Positions 1 through 12,640 of a stretch of DNA of 64,000 nucleotides are shown one piece after another. Made by a program: the position numbers and the translations under genes. Source of the stretch: Malachius bipustulatus (taxonomy: Eukaryota > Arthropoda > Insecta > Coleoptera > Melyridae); contig OU342630.1 in NCBI GenBank assembly GCA_910589415.1, positions 93,368,186 through 93,432,185 on the forward strand, in the 5' to 3' direction. Under the pieces are notes generated by a model that searched no databases, was not told the origin of the DNA, and saw only the letters and a list, made by a program, of their open reading frames with translations. The stretch's first letter is position 1; every line of letters begins with the position of its first letter.

Positions 1-653
1 GTTTTGGCGACATTTCACGTAAAAATCACAATTATCTTTTTTGTAGGCAACGAACGGTTCTATCTTAATGTTTTGTAGTTTTTTCGATTGGTCGAATAAA
101 TTTAAAAAAAAAATTCGAAAATATGCAAAAATAGTATGTTCCATTTTTTTAGGGCCGATTAACGCTCACCTAATTATTTTTTCGAAAAACGATCTCTACA
201 AAGTTTGTACGTCCATTCTTTCCCTAAGTAACTGCAGTAGCAGAATTTCTCCGCAATGTACCGTTACCGAGAAAAAGTCCTATATGTGGGACGTTGCAAA
301 AAAAAGTACGGCCCTGAAAGGGGGCCTTAAAATTCTCGGATCCGGCCCATTTTCAATAGGTCGTATTTGGGGGTCCCGAGCTTCGTGCCTACCAAGTTTC
401 ATCCCGATCGGTGCAACTTTCGGACACTTAGAGTGTTTCCTAGGCGATTCCCGAAAAAACCCGAAAGTCCCTAAAAAAAGACACTTCCCGGTAACGGATC
501 CCGCTCATTTTCAATAGGCATCGTGGGACCGTGCGAAATTTAAAAGGAGCAAAATTTCAGGTCTCTACGACGAAAAATGGCGCCTCTAGAGTGTTTCCTA
601 GAATTTGTGACAGACTGGACGACAGACATTTTTGCGAAGGAAGGGTGCAGTAA

Positions 654-690
654 GTTCCGAGAACCTCGGCATTCGCCGGGGTCTCGGAAC
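654..690. repeat. GC-rich hairpin closing the first array block
   Basis: The arms GTTCCGAGA and TCTCGGAAC are exact reverse complements. The stem continues inward through CCTCGGC/GCCGGGG with one G:T-type mismatch and one bulged base, leaving a 4-base loop ATTC. The same structure closes the block in copy 2 at 4202-4238 and, with a damaged left arm, in copy 3 at 8078-8114. The sequence diverges immediately after it in all three copies, so it marks a breakpoint in each. Confidence 0.85.
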
Positions 691-1510
691 TTGTTGAAAT
701 TTTCATTTTTTGTCGTTTAAATTTTCAAAATGGCGGGGTTGCTGTGATTATTAGAAAATGGCCGATTTTTACTCGCGATTTCTCAACTTTGGCGTTTAAA
801 AAGTCCCAGTTTAGATTTTTTTTCGAGTTTTTTTCAAAACCACGTACTAATTAATGGTTATGGCTTTATTTTGACACTTCAAAAAAAAGAATTGGATCGA
901 GACTTTTAACGTCACTACGATTTTTGTTGTTGGAAAAAATTACTCTTATTCGGAGTTTTCAAGTTTGACATTTTTTAAGTGACATTTTTGAATTCGCTGT
1001 TATTTTTTCACCATAGCCAGAAGATAATCGCATGTAATGCCTTTATTTTGACACCGCCAAAAATAGTTCAATCACGATTTATACCGTCACTATAATGACA
1101 TTTGGTAAAAAGAAAAACAATTTTTCTCAATATTCATGAATTTGACGTTTAAAAAAAATGACAGTTGCAGTTATCCGGGATAGCTCTTGCACCAATATGT
1201 TATTGCTGCACATTTCACCTTTACGACGATACCAAAATCTGGCCGCCATCTTGATCCTTCGATTTTATTTAAGTTTTTTCGTGTGCAAAAACTCGCGTTT
1301 TTTCAACTTTTCGATTTTGACGTTTCAAATGTGACAGTTCGATTTGGTTTTTCGAAAGTATTTCACCGGATTGTAGTGGCCGGGAGTCTTTTCGTTACGT
1401 TAAAAATACAAAATGGCCGCCATCTTGATTCTTCAAATCGAAAAAAATTATTTCCTTCGGTGACGTTTACGGAATTTCCGCATAGGTAATATGACAATAC
1501 GTTCATTACT

Positions 1511-3518
1511 CTATTTTTCACGGTGAATTTTTCAAATTTTGAAAATAATACTCACTCTAAATTATTAGTGAAAATCTAATAGTAGTTGCTATTAATTGTA
1601 AAAACAATTATTTACAAAATGCACAAGAAAAAACAGAAATTAAGGCATTTCCCGAACAGGAACCGCGCATTTATTAATTATGGTTAGCTATACCTACCTG
1701 ACCATTATAATAATACTGGCGGGGCAACGGAGCGACCGACTCAGCGCCCGGCAGGTCAAGACACGAGCCGCGGCCGGTGAATCGCGGGGAACGCATTATT
1801 GAAAATTTCTAAAAAATGTCATATCTTGGTTATTAAAAGACCAATGTGGATAATTGTTTCACAATCATTTACGTTAATTAATTGTCGTTGCGACTGTCCT
1901 TTTAATTTTTTCAATCGTGCATAAAGAAGACGAGAAAAAAAATAACAAAGAATTAATTTTTCGATTTTTTAATAAAAATAAAAGTGTAAGCTAATTTTCG
2001 AGCAGCGAGGAAAATTTTTATTTTTCGTTTAAAGTACCAACATAATCGAGATCAAATGAAGCCAAAACTTCAAATTATGTGTTGAAGAAAAAAAATGAAA
2101 AAAGAATTCACGATTAAGAAAATACAGGGAGATACAAATGACCGGGCGGTAAATAGTCGAAATGACCCACCGAAGTTTTCCCTGATTTTGACAATTTTCC
2201 AACGGTTTAGGAAAAAAACTATATCCATCTTTTTTGTAGATAAAGGACGTCTCTATCATAGAGCTTTGTTATTTTTTCGATCGGTCGACAATATTTCGAA
2301 AAAAATTCAAAAGCATGCGTTAAATAGTAGCATTTAATCAATTGTTGTTTTAAAGAAACGATTCCCGCTCAAAAACCGGGAATTTTTCCGGAAAATATTT
2401 CGTATAATAAAATAGCATTTAAAGAACTATTCAAAAAAGGTCTTATTCGATTTTTCTCTAGGATGCACCGTTTTCGATTAAAAAATTTTTTTGTGATTTT
2501 TTTTATTTGTGATTCTATTTTTCACGGTGAATTTTTCAAATTTTGAAAATAATTATCAGTCCAAATTATTAGTGAAAGACTGATTGTACATTGTAATAAA
2601 TTGTAAAAACAATTATTTACAAAATGCATAAGAAAAAACAGAAATTAAGGCATTTCCCGAACAGGAACCGCGCATTCATTAATTATGGTTAGCTATAATA
2701 CCTTATAATAATAGGTACTAGCGGGCGAACGAAGCGACCGAGCCAGCGTCCGGTAGGTCAAGACTCGAGCCGCGGCCGGTGAATCGCGGGGAACGCATTA
2801 TTGAAAATTTCAAAAAATGGTCATATCTTCGTTATTAAATGACCAATGTGGATAATTTTTTCACAATCATTTACGTTAATTAATTGTCGTTGCGACTGTC
2901 TTTTTAATTTTTCCAATCGTGCATAAAGAAGAAGACAAAAAAAATAACAAAGAATTAATTTTTCGATTTTTTAATGAAAATAAAAGTGTAAGCTAATTTT
3001 CGAGCAGCGAGGAAAATTTTTATTTTTCGTTTAAAGTACCAACATAATCGAGATCAAATGAAGCCAAAACTTCAAATTATGTGTTGAAGAAAAAAAAATG
3101 AAAAAAGAATTCACGATTAAGAAAATACAGGGAGATACAAATGACCGGGCGGTAAATAGTCGAAATGACCCACCGAAGTTTTTCCTGATTTTGACAGTTT
3201 TTACAACGGTTAGGAAAAAAACTTTTTATATCTTTTTTGTAGGTAAAGAACGTCTCTATCATAGAACTTTGTTATTTTTTCAATCGGTCGACAATATTTC
3301 GAAAAAAATTCGAAAGCATGCGTTAAATAGTAGCATTTGATCAATTGTTGTTTTAAAGAAACGATTCCCGCTCAAAAACCGGGAATTTTTCGGGAAAATG
3401 TTTCGTATGATAAAATAGCATTTGAAGAACTATTAAAAAAAGGTCTGATTTAATTTTTCTCTAGGATGCACCGTTTTTGCATAAAAAATTTTTTTGTGAT
3501 TTTTTGTGATTTTTTGAA
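1511..3518. repeat. Tandem pair of 1.0-kb sub-units (1511-2514, 2515-3518); third copy at 6364-7368
   Basis: The phrase CTATTTTTCACGGTGAATTT starts the unit at 1511, 2515 and 6364, so the local period is 1004 bp. Each unit contains a GC-rich core (for example 1716-1790) within AT-rich DNA, a conserved purine-rich stretch around 2085-2130, and ends in T-rich runs. The two units in copy 1 differ at scattered sites and by small indels, so the duplication is not brand new. I see no credible gene in it. Confidence 0.85.
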
Positions 3519-4243
3519 AAAATGACAACTTTTTTGTTTTTTTGAATAAGTCGGTTTTGGCGACATTTCACGTAAAAATCACAATTATCTTTTTTGTAGG
3601 CAACGAACGGTTCTATCTTAATGTTTTGTAGTTTTTTCGATTGGTCGAATAAATTTAAAAAAAAAATTCGAAAATATGCAAAAATAGTATGTTCCATTTT
3701 TTTAGGGCCGATTAACGCTCACCTAATTATTTTTTCGAAAAACGATCTCTACAAAGTTTGTACGTCCATTCTTTCCCTAAGTAACTGCAGTAGCAGAATT
3801 TCTCCGCAATGTTACCGAGAAAAAGTCCTATATGTGGGACGTTGCAAAAAAAAGTACGGCCCTGAAAGGGGGCCTTAAAATTCTCGGATCCGGCCCATTT
3901 TCAATAGGTCGTATTTGGGGGTCCCGAGCTTCGTGCCTACCAAGTTTCATCCCGATCGGTGCAACTTTCGGACACTTAGAGTGTTTCCTAGGCGATTCCC
4001 GAAAAAACCCGAAAGTCCCTAAAAAAAGACACTTCCCGGTAACGGATCCCGCTCATTTTCAATAGGCATCGTGGGACCGTGCGAAATTTAAAAGGAGCAA
4101 AATTTCAGGTCTCTACGACGAAAAATGGCGCCTCTAGAGTGTTTCCTAGAATTTGTGACAGACTGGACGACAGACATTTTTGCGAAGGAAGGGTGCAGTA
4201 AGTTCCGAGAACCTCGGCATTCGCCGGGGTCTCGGAACTTAAC

Positions 4244-4320
4244 AAGGTCTCGTTCCTCGACCTTGGCCTGCCGGCGGCGTCGGGCCTTCGGCCCTCCATG
4301 ACGGGCCTTCGGCCCGGTTT
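4244..4320. repeat. Pair of small GGCC-TTC-GGCC hairpins after the copy-2 hairpin
   Basis: Two near-identical stem-loops, GGGCCTTCGGCCC and CGGGCCTTCGGCCCG, lie about 15 bp apart in a strongly GC-rich patch surrounded by AT-rich sequence. They occur only in copy 2, at the left end of the 1.3 kb that copy 1 lacks. Function unknown. Confidence 0.7.
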
Positions 4321-7300
4321 GTCAGTAGATCCCCGTCAAAGTTAGAATTTTTCATGTTTTCTTCGTGTTACCTTTTTTTCTATGTCGCTACACGGCACTG
4401 TGATCAGTAGATTCCGCGTCGTAGTTAAAATCTGCCATTCATCTCTTTTTGTGTTATTTTTTTCTATATCGCTCCTGAAGGACCAATATGGGAAGTTCCG
4501 AGCCCGCGCGTAGAAGTTAGATTCGCGTCAAAGTTAGTCACGCTTTAGTTTGACAGTTCAAGTTGGTCGTAAAAGAGAGAACAGGTCGCGAGAAGCACGG
4601 AATTTTTTTTGACAGCTGTCAAATATGTCAATGCGGTCTGTGGAATCAACAAAATGCCGAAATGAGTTTTGTTGAAAAGAGAAACAATTTTTTTAAATGC
4701 TCTTGATTTTGACATTTAAAAAATGACAGTTTTAATTTTAATTTCGCAATTTTCTCAAATGAGAGTCGTAACCTGAAGTCTCTTCTTTACGTCAAAATTA
4801 ATAAATGGCCGACATTTTGATTCTCAAAATTCAAAAAAAATTATTTCGTGTGTTCGAAACACCCATTTTCCACTATATTACTATATAATTTGATATTTGA
4901 ACGCCATTTTCTTCGAAACTATGCAAGAGAACGAAAAAGGCTCTTCGGTTCTAGATTTGCAATCACTTCATGATGCCCTTTTGTGAATTTCAGCCATTTT
5001 TATTTATTTTTTATTTTTTAAAAAATCGAAGGGTATAGGCCTATCAATTTGCTTGATCGAAAATTCTTTCGTCGTTTCCTCTGAAACGCTGCAACTTTTT
5101 GACAGACGGTATTTTCCGGTCGACAGAGTTCGTCGATAAGAAGCGTAACGTGAAATTGCGATCGCGAATTTTTTTAAAATGACCGCTACAGACGCTTTTG
5201 AAAATTTTCAAAAAAAAAATTTTTAAATCTACTTTGGCGGTTTACAGCTAACAGACGGTTGTCTCGATTGTAGCAAAACTTTGCATTTTGGAAGAGCAAT
5301 TTCTTAGCTACACGCCGATACTTTTGCAATGTTCCCCCGACCCAAGCAGCCAAAGTTAGGGTAAAAAATGTGCGAGCGGAACAATTTTCCGTTTAAAATC
5401 TCGACGATTTCCGAGCAAAATTAATGAAAATCATTTATGGTTGAGCAAAATTTATGAAAATCATCTATGGTTCAGAATTTTTTTTCTCGGCAATTTTCGT
5501 ACATCGGGATTCGGGGATCTTTTTTGCGGGGTTGTGGAAGAGTTGCTCTGTCGGAATTTTCAATTTTTGTCGTTTAAATTTCCAAAATGGCGGCGCTGTG
5601 ACTTTTAGAAAATGGCGGATTTTTACTCGCGATTTCTCAACTTTGGCCATTAAAAAGTCCCAGTTTAGATTTTTTTTCGAGTTTCTTCCAAAACCACGTA
5701 CTAATTAATGGTAATGCCTTTGTTTTGACACTTCAAAAAAAAAATTTGGATCGAGACTTTTAACGTCACTACGATTTTTGTTGTTGGAAAAAATTACTCT
5801 TATTCGGAGTTTTCAAGTTTGACATTTTTTAAGTGACATTTTCGAATTCGCTGTTATTTTTTCACCATAGCCAGAAGAGAATCGCATGTAATGCCTTTAT
5901 TTTGACACCGCCAAAAATAGTTAAATCGCGATTTATACCGTCACTATAATGACATTTGGTAAAAAGAAAAAGTTTTTTTCTCAATATTCATGAATTTGAC
6001 GTTTAAAAAAAATGACAGTTGCAGTTATCCGGGATAGCTCTTGCACCAATATGTTATTGCTGCACATTTCACCTTTACGACGATACCAAAATCTGGCCGC
6101 CATCTTGATCCTTCGATTTTAATTAAGTTTTTTCGTGTGAAATAACTCGCGTTTTTTCAACTTTTCGATTTTAACGTTTCAAGCGTGACAGTTCGATTTG
6201 GTTTTTCGAAAATATTTCACCGGATTGTAGTGGCCGGGAGTCTTTTCGTTACGTTAAAAATACAAAATGGCCGCCATCTGGATTCTTCGAATCGGAAAAA
6301 ATTATTTCCTTCGGTGGCGTTTACGAAATTTCCGCATACGTAATATGACATTACGTTCTTTACTCTATTTTTCACGGTGAATTTTTCAAATTTTGAAAAT
6401 AATTATCAGTCCAAATTATTAGTGAAAGACTAATTGTACATCGTAATTAATTGTAAAAACAATTATTTACAAAATGCATAAGAAAAAACAGAAATTAATG
6501 CATTTCCCGAACAGGAACCGCGCATTCATCATGATTACCTATTTATACCTACCGGACCATTATAATTATTATACTAGCGGGGGAACGAACGACCGAGCCA
6601 GCGCTCCGGCGGGTCAAGACACGCGCCGTGCCCGGTGAATCGCCGGAACGTATTATCGAAAATTTCAAAAAAAAATTCATATCTTCGTTATTAAATGACC
6701 AATGTGGATAATTTTTTCACAATCATTTACGTTAATTAATTGTCGTTGCGACTGTCTTTTTAATTTTTCCAATCGTGCATAAAGAAGAAGACAAAAAAAA
6801 TAACAAAGAATTAATTTTTCGATTTTTTAATGAAAATAAAAGTGTAAGCTAATTTTCGAGCAGCGAGGAAAATTTTTATTTTTCGTTTAAAGTACCAACA
6901 TAATCGAGATCAAATGAAGCCAAAACTTCAAATTATGTGTTGAAGAAAAAAAAATGAAAAAAGAATTCACGATTAAGAAAATACAGGGAGATACAAATGA
7001 CCGGGCGGTAAATAGTCGAAATGACCCACCGAAGTTTTTCCTGATTTTGACAGTTTTTACAACGGTTAGGAAAAAAACTATATATATCTTTTTTGTAGGT
7101 AAAGAACGTCTCTATCATAGACATTTGTTATTTTTTCGATCGGTCGACAATATTTCGAAAAAAATTCAAAAGCATGCGTTAAATAGTAGCATTTGATCAA
7201 TTGTTGTTTTAAAGAAACGATTCCCGCTCAAAAACCGGGAATTTTTCGGGAAAATGTTTCGTATGATAAAATAGCATTTGAAGAACTATTCAAAAAAGGT

Positions 7301-8118
7301 CTGATTTAATTTTTCTCTAGGATGCACCGTTTTCGCATAAAAATTTTTTTTGTGATTTTTTGTGATTTTTTGAAAAAATTACAGACTTTTTTGTTTTTTT
7401 GAATAAGTCGGTTTTGGCGACATTTCACGTAAAAATCACAATTATCTTTTTTGTAGGCAACGAACGGCTCTATCTCAATGTTTTGTTGTTTTTTCGATTG
7501 GTCGAATAAATTTTGAAAAAAATTCAAAAAAATCGAAAAATCATGCGAAAAAAGTATGTTCCATTATTTTAGGGCCGATTACCGCTCACCTAATTATTTT
7601 TTCGAAAAACGATCTCTACAAAGTTTGTACGTCCATTCTTTCCCTAAGTAACTGCAGTAGCAGAATCTCTCCGCGATGTACCGTTACCGAGAAAAAGTCC
7701 TATATGTGGGACGTTGCAAAAAAAAGTACGGCCCTGAAAGGGGGCCTTAAAATTCTCGGATCCGGCCCATTTTCAATAGGTCGTATTTGGGGGTCCCGAG
7801 CTTCGTCCCTACCAAGTTTCATCCCGATCGGTGCAACTTTCGGACACTTAGAGTGTTTCCTAGGTCGTTCCCGAAAAAACCCGAAATTCCCTAAAAAAAG
7901 ACACTTTCCGGTAACGGATCCCGCTCATTTTCAATAGGCTTCGTGGGACCGTGCGCCTCTTCAATCGAGCCAAATTTCAAGTCTCTACGACGAAAAATGG
8001 CGCCTCTAGAGTGTTTCCTAGCAAAACGCACAGACACACCGACAGACCGACATTTTCAGGGCACAGGGGTGCAGTAAGTTCCTCGAAACCTCGGCATTCG
8101 CCGGGGTCTCGGAACTAA

Positions 8119-8303
8119 CAAGGCGACATTGTACGGATCAGCAAATCTAAGATGTTTATGGAGAAGGGCTACACACCTCGATGGCGGTGCCTGATACCTA
8201 CCTCGTAGGTATCAGTCTTGAAGCGTCGGGGCGTCGTGTGTATGTAAAGTGGCTTGGTATAAGCGAGATGAGCTGGATTGATGCTGCCGACGTGTCGGTT
8301 TAA
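8119..8303 (+). pseudogene. C-terminal fragment of a Polinton/Maverick-type integrase (broken)
   Basis: The frame starting at 8119 reads VRISKSKMFMEKGYTPRW. This resembles the SH3-like C-terminal stretch of retroviral-type integrases of Polintons (VRISKYK..F.KGYTPNW). It stops at TAG 8206-8208. A second frame, ending at TAA 8301-8303, reads VYVKWLGISEMSWIDAADV, which resembles the end of a chromodomain. The frame change and the short distance between the two parts indicate a deletion. The break coincides with a perfect 9-bp inverted repeat (8193-8201/8205-8213). The catalytic core is absent because the tandem array replaces everything upstream. The fragment faces the polymerase gene tail to tail, as parts of one element would. 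The family call is from memory of the motifs. Confidence 0.65.
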
Positions 8304-8370
8304 GGAACCCGAGCTTTTAGACTTTTATAACTACTATATCTTTTACAACTATAATGTAGGAATTTGATTT

Positions 8371-8409
8371 AATAAATAAAATGCAAATTACGTGTTTTAC
8401 TTTTTTATT
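8371..8409. terminator. Closely spaced poly(A) signals of the convergent integrase and polymerase genes
   Basis: AATAAATAAA lies at 8371-8380 on the + strand, about 70 bp after the integrase stop. The reverse complement of AATAAA lies at 8404-8409, giving a signal on the - strand about 260 bp after the polymerase stop. The two signals are roughly 30 bp apart, so a short bidirectional terminator would serve both genes. Compact convergent ends of this kind are typical of viral and virus-like elements. Use of the sites is inferred. Confidence 0.5.
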
Positions 8410-11400
8410 GACACCATTAAAGATATTCCACACATAGTGACATTGGCTAGTAAGCCTCTATCGATAAATATACAGTGTATATCAGATTACATAACTTTTG
8501 AAAGCTTATATGTAATACAAATAAAATAAAAATGACTACATTAATAAATATTACAAGTAAATGGATCTAATATAAATAAAATCTATTACTAAATTATTCT
8601 ACGTTTAAAATCTAACACTGTACATAGCTAAAATATATTTACATAAGTTACTAGAATCTTATAAATAATTAGTCCGCGCGGTAACCGTATGGTAGGGTGT
8701 CGAAGGCGTTAACTCTTTTCCGCTTTGTATAGCATAAGCGGTATACTTTTTGTTCCGGCCGGGTTACGACTTCGCAGGTATTTACCCGACTTATAGCCTT
8801 GGAATTATAAACATGCTTTTCATCAGCGCCCTCGCAAACCATCTCCTTGAGGGTATTAAAATTAACAATTTTGGCATTCTCAAAGTTCAAGGTGATACCT
8901 TTAACCTTGCACACGTACACAAAATCGTTAATCTTAGATGAGAATACTTTTAACGCGTAATTCTTCGGTCCACCACTAACAAACTCAGATATATAGCTAC
9001 CATCGCCGTAACCTGATATCTCATCTGTTAGCTGCCCCAAAAAATCACCCGTCTCAGGCATCCAGTCCCCGGGGGCGCCCTTGAAAATCACGCTGTCTGT
9101 GTCAAAATATAGGACCCTGTCGCCCAGTTTATGAAGATATTTATATAACTCCAAGCGCGCTAAGCAGGTAGTCACTGCAGCTATAACAACGTTCACCGTT
9201 TTTAACGGAGTATAGCTCTCGTCCAACTTATCCCAACAGGCTAACAAGACATCATCGTCGATAATTACAAGATTATGGACGTTTATTGACGGCTCCGATA
9301 GTAACTGAAAGAGCTCTGCAGAATCCCTTATCACAGATGTCTGCATGAGGTTTTCTCTTTGCCCGAATTTTCCCCAAAAAGAATTGAGCTGTAGTTTAGC
9401 TATGTACCGCATCCCGGGGTTGACCTGTATATTGTTCTCATCTAAAACAATACCTTCAACATCGCGATACTGTTTCAAATACAGCTCTTTGTTTTCGGGG
9501 GTGTTGCACCACTCGGGCCAGCCGCTACATTCTTGTTTCAGTTTTAGAAACTTGTCAATGTACCCCGCAAATAAGCCACCCTCTTTGGTTTCCTTGTTGT
9601 ACGTCTCGCTGTCATACTTCCAAATTTCGTAATATTCCAACACTTCGTATCCCAGCGAGACAGCCATTTTTAATTCGGCCGCAACAAAGGTACCATTTAA
9701 TTTCCGTTCATCAGCGTTATGACTACATGCACCTTGATTGCACATCTCTGCGCATGTGCGACATAACGGAAATGTCAGCTTACCATTACATCTGTATGGC
9801 AGAACCGGCAGATATAAGTCTTGAGGCGGTAAAACGGAGCATTTAATTAGCCCTACGAGCGTGTCAAGATTCTCCGCTTTACATGACTCATTACCTATAA
9901 TTACCGTGGGATGGCCTACGGGGTATGTACCGTATTTATTGCAATACGGGTAGAGACTGCAGACATCGAAATAATATATTTTCTCGTTGGCCGCACATTC
10001 ATAATGAAGTTTCACTGCATTAGTCCGGCCTCCGAAAAATGCGTCGCGTGGATTTAAAGGTGTGTGATTATAATTAAATGTATCCTGCAGCTCTACCCTC
10101 ATGTCTTCGTTGTCTTTCAACAGCTTCTGAAAATCGCACTCCCAGATAGTTTCCACATTATATCCGAGCGCTAGAAGCTTATTTTCTTTCCATACGGTTT
10201 TTTCACGGCGTATAAAGGCCAAGTTGTTAATATCGGAGCGGTCATTATCTACAAATTTTGACGACGTTTGTTTGGGATGACACCGTTCACAGCCATGGTA
10301 GTAACAACCATAAAATTCGTAAACGGTGTTTGTTTCGGCGCAAAACCCGTCTACAAGCAGGTTTGATGGTAGCCTGACTTCACGACCATTCCCGGCATGT
10401 TTAATCGGGTGAGGTGATGAAGCTTCTTTCAGATGTAGCCATTTCAAGGCTACAAGAGACTGACCGTCGAGCATTCTGTAACCGTTCGGCGGCAGAAGAC
10501 CGATACTATCGTTTTTCAGAAAGTTTCTTCTGAATACGAGGTTACAGGCTCCGGCTATGGTAACGCTTTCTTGAAACGGATCAACACCGTTTGCCTCTAG
10601 AAAGAATTTCCTAAATTTGAGACAGGCTATTCTCAATATATTTACATCTTCAGTACAATACGACACGATTTCTTTACTCATGTCAAACTGTACATTTCTC
10701 GACACCTCTTCATTATACCAGCGATAAAATTTGGCCCTTTCGTCAGTTTTCATTTTATCGGGCATATAATAGGAGGAGTCGGGTAAAGCGCCGTAATAAT
10801 TAGCGTTCTCGAGGGTATTAAATAGATGAGGGAAGTAGCCTTTACCACCTTCAAAATTAAATGTGGCGGGCAGTTTTGCTAATGGTAAAGGCATGTAGTT
10901 TAAGCTATCTATGATTTTCACATTGTGGGTGACTATGGATGTGAATTTACTGCCTGTTCTTATAAATTTAGGATCCCACCTCTGAGCATCTTTTAGAAAC
11001 TCACGGGCCAGAAAGCAGCCGTCGTATCCCTTCATATTATGTGCTAGGACTGTAATGTTGAGGCCTGTTGCCATTAACTGTGCTAAATACTCTGTAAATG
11101 CTTTTACAGGTTGGTCTCTAAACACGTGTGATCTTACACCACAGCTAGCACAGGGTACCGTTATATGATCAGGCATGTCCACACACCTGGAGCATACCTG
11201 CTGAGCGACGCAGAGATTTGGTTCATGTAAAAAATGTCTCAACACCCACCTGCTTGCTCTGTGTACATTCCAAGTCGAAAAATACAAGAACAAATTTTGA
11301 CTTCAACTGCTCAGCTTTTGTTTTAGACAGCTTATTGGGCTGCATATAACAGAAGTGCCGAATAGGTCTCTCAGCCATGCACATAGGGCAGTACTTTGTA

Positions 11401-12329
11401 CCACAGGTGTGTTTCTTGTTTCCGACTATAGTGTTGAGACAATTATTACATCTGCGATATGTTTTGCAGATGCTGGCTTTATGAGATTCAAAACACTGGG
11501 GACCTCTAAATGTTCTATGACAAACAGGGCAGTCGATTTTAGCCTCGAGAACACTACATGGTTTCGGGGAATGACAGCAAGGACATTTATACGGGCAATT
11601 AAGATGTCTATCTTTATTGGCATAGCGTTTTCTACAGGGTTCACAATAATATACGGAGGAGAAGCACGCTGTCAGACTTAGTATTAAATTTACATGGTCG
11701 CCTTCCATTAACAAATTAATAATTATGGGTGATTCTTGATCCCGTTTTAGCCCGTCAAAGAAAACATCCTTGCCGTCGCGTCTATTATAAATTATTAGGG
11801 CAATGTTTTGAGTGTATAAATAATCTTGTAATTGACGTGTCTGGTCTATAGTAGCACCCTGAGATAAGTCGACACCCGCTAACTGACAAAGCCGACGACC
11901 CCGCTCTTCAATTGAGCTTTTATTTTTAACCAACTTACTGTAATCGACTTTGTCAGTTTTATATGCCATGCCTAAAGCTACCGCATATGCTAAACACATA
12001 TTATCTGTGTTACTAACCTCCAACACCCCACGCTTTTTCCTGCAGAACTCTTGGAATGTTGACCCTGGACGTTTATTTCTACCGTGAAGGCGGGGCATCT
12101 CGACTCTGTCGATGGCTAGTGTCAGCACACCCGTGGTGAAGAATGCCGCATTCGACTGCAATATCTTGGCCAGCGTGGCCAATATTACATCAGCCGACAA
12201 TCTGTCCTTGCGACGGAATGATATAGCCACTGGCCTTTCCGGGAAGTCTTCGTTGCTGAACAATAGCCCGACTCTGTCGTCGTTGTTGAAGTCCCGCATC
12301 CCTTGCTGCAGCACCTCGTCTAAGCCTCT

Positions 12330-12392
12330 CTATAAAAATAACACACTTTTAGTATTGTTGTATTTTTTTTTATTACTTTGCATTTTTCTTAC
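12330..12392 (-). other. Predicted 63-bp intron 2 of the polymerase coding region
   Basis: The donor CAG|GTAAGA begins at 12392 and the acceptor TTTTTATAG ends at 12330, again in phase 0. Splicing joins the 130-codon second exon to the long third exon with no ATG needed downstream. The apparent start near 12314 is a GTG inside the exon, so it is not a real start. Confidence 0.8.
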
Positions 12393-12525
12393 CTGAATAT
12401 AAACCAACGGATTCATTGTGGAGTCGTAAGGATTATATTTGAATGTTATACGACGCCCTGTTAGTTTAAATTTCTTGAAGGTTCTGCAGCTCTCGCCTAG
12501 AAGAGTTACGACGCTTCCAGAGGGC

Positions 12526-12640
12526 CGCGGGGCTCTTCCAATGCCACTTCCAGAGGGCTGCGGGGCTCTTCCAATACCACTTCCAGATGGGTGAGGAGTT
12601 CTTCCAATACCACTTCCAGATGGGTGCGGGACTGAATCAT
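12526..12640 (-). repeat. In-frame tandem repeat (PSGSGIGR) in polymerase exon 2
   Basis: The 30-bp coding unit reads PHPSGSGIGR with variants (TPHPSGSGIGR, APQPSGSGIGR, APRPSGS). Four partial or full copies lie between 12526 and 12640. This is a low-complexity, probably disordered linker in front of the conserved domains. The nucleotide copies are close to identical, so the expansion is recent. Confidence 0.8.

Larger units (their letters stand above)
1..8118. repeat. Higher-order tandem array, 3.55-3.86 kb unit, at least two and a bit copies
   Basis: The sequence at position 1 recurs at 3554 and again at 7411, so the steps are 3553 and 3857 bp. Each copy opens with a block of about 690 bp (1-690, 3554-4238, 7411-8114) ending in a GC-rich hairpin. 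Copy 1 then runs into a block of about 810 bp (about 693-1510) that matches 5550-6363 in copy 2. Copy 2 carries 1.3 kb (about 4239-5550) that copy 1 lacks. A 1.0-kb sub-unit follows, present twice in copy 1 and once in copy 2. The array is cut by the left edge of the window and ends at 8118 against an integrase fragment. Short open frames in it look incidental. I do not recognise the family; a satellite or the non-coding part of a large element are both possible. Confidence 0.9.

Noticed and set aside
290..517. Open frame preserved in all three array copies (77 codons, also 3832-4065 and 7704-7937)
   Set aside because: The copies are nearly identical DNA, so an open frame carries no independent evidence of coding. 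Composition and neighbours do not look protein-coding.
8078..8118. Helitron 3' end (hairpin followed by CTAA in copy 3)
   Set aside because: Only copy 3 has CTRR directly after the hairpin; the usual 10-12 bp gap is missing, and no Rep/helicase or 5' TC end is seen.
11180..11245. A fourth intron at the polymerase frame break (GTGGGT donor to a nearby CAG)
   Set aside because: It would remove a stretch that reads like the conserved part of the family, and a one-base homopolymer shift is simpler.
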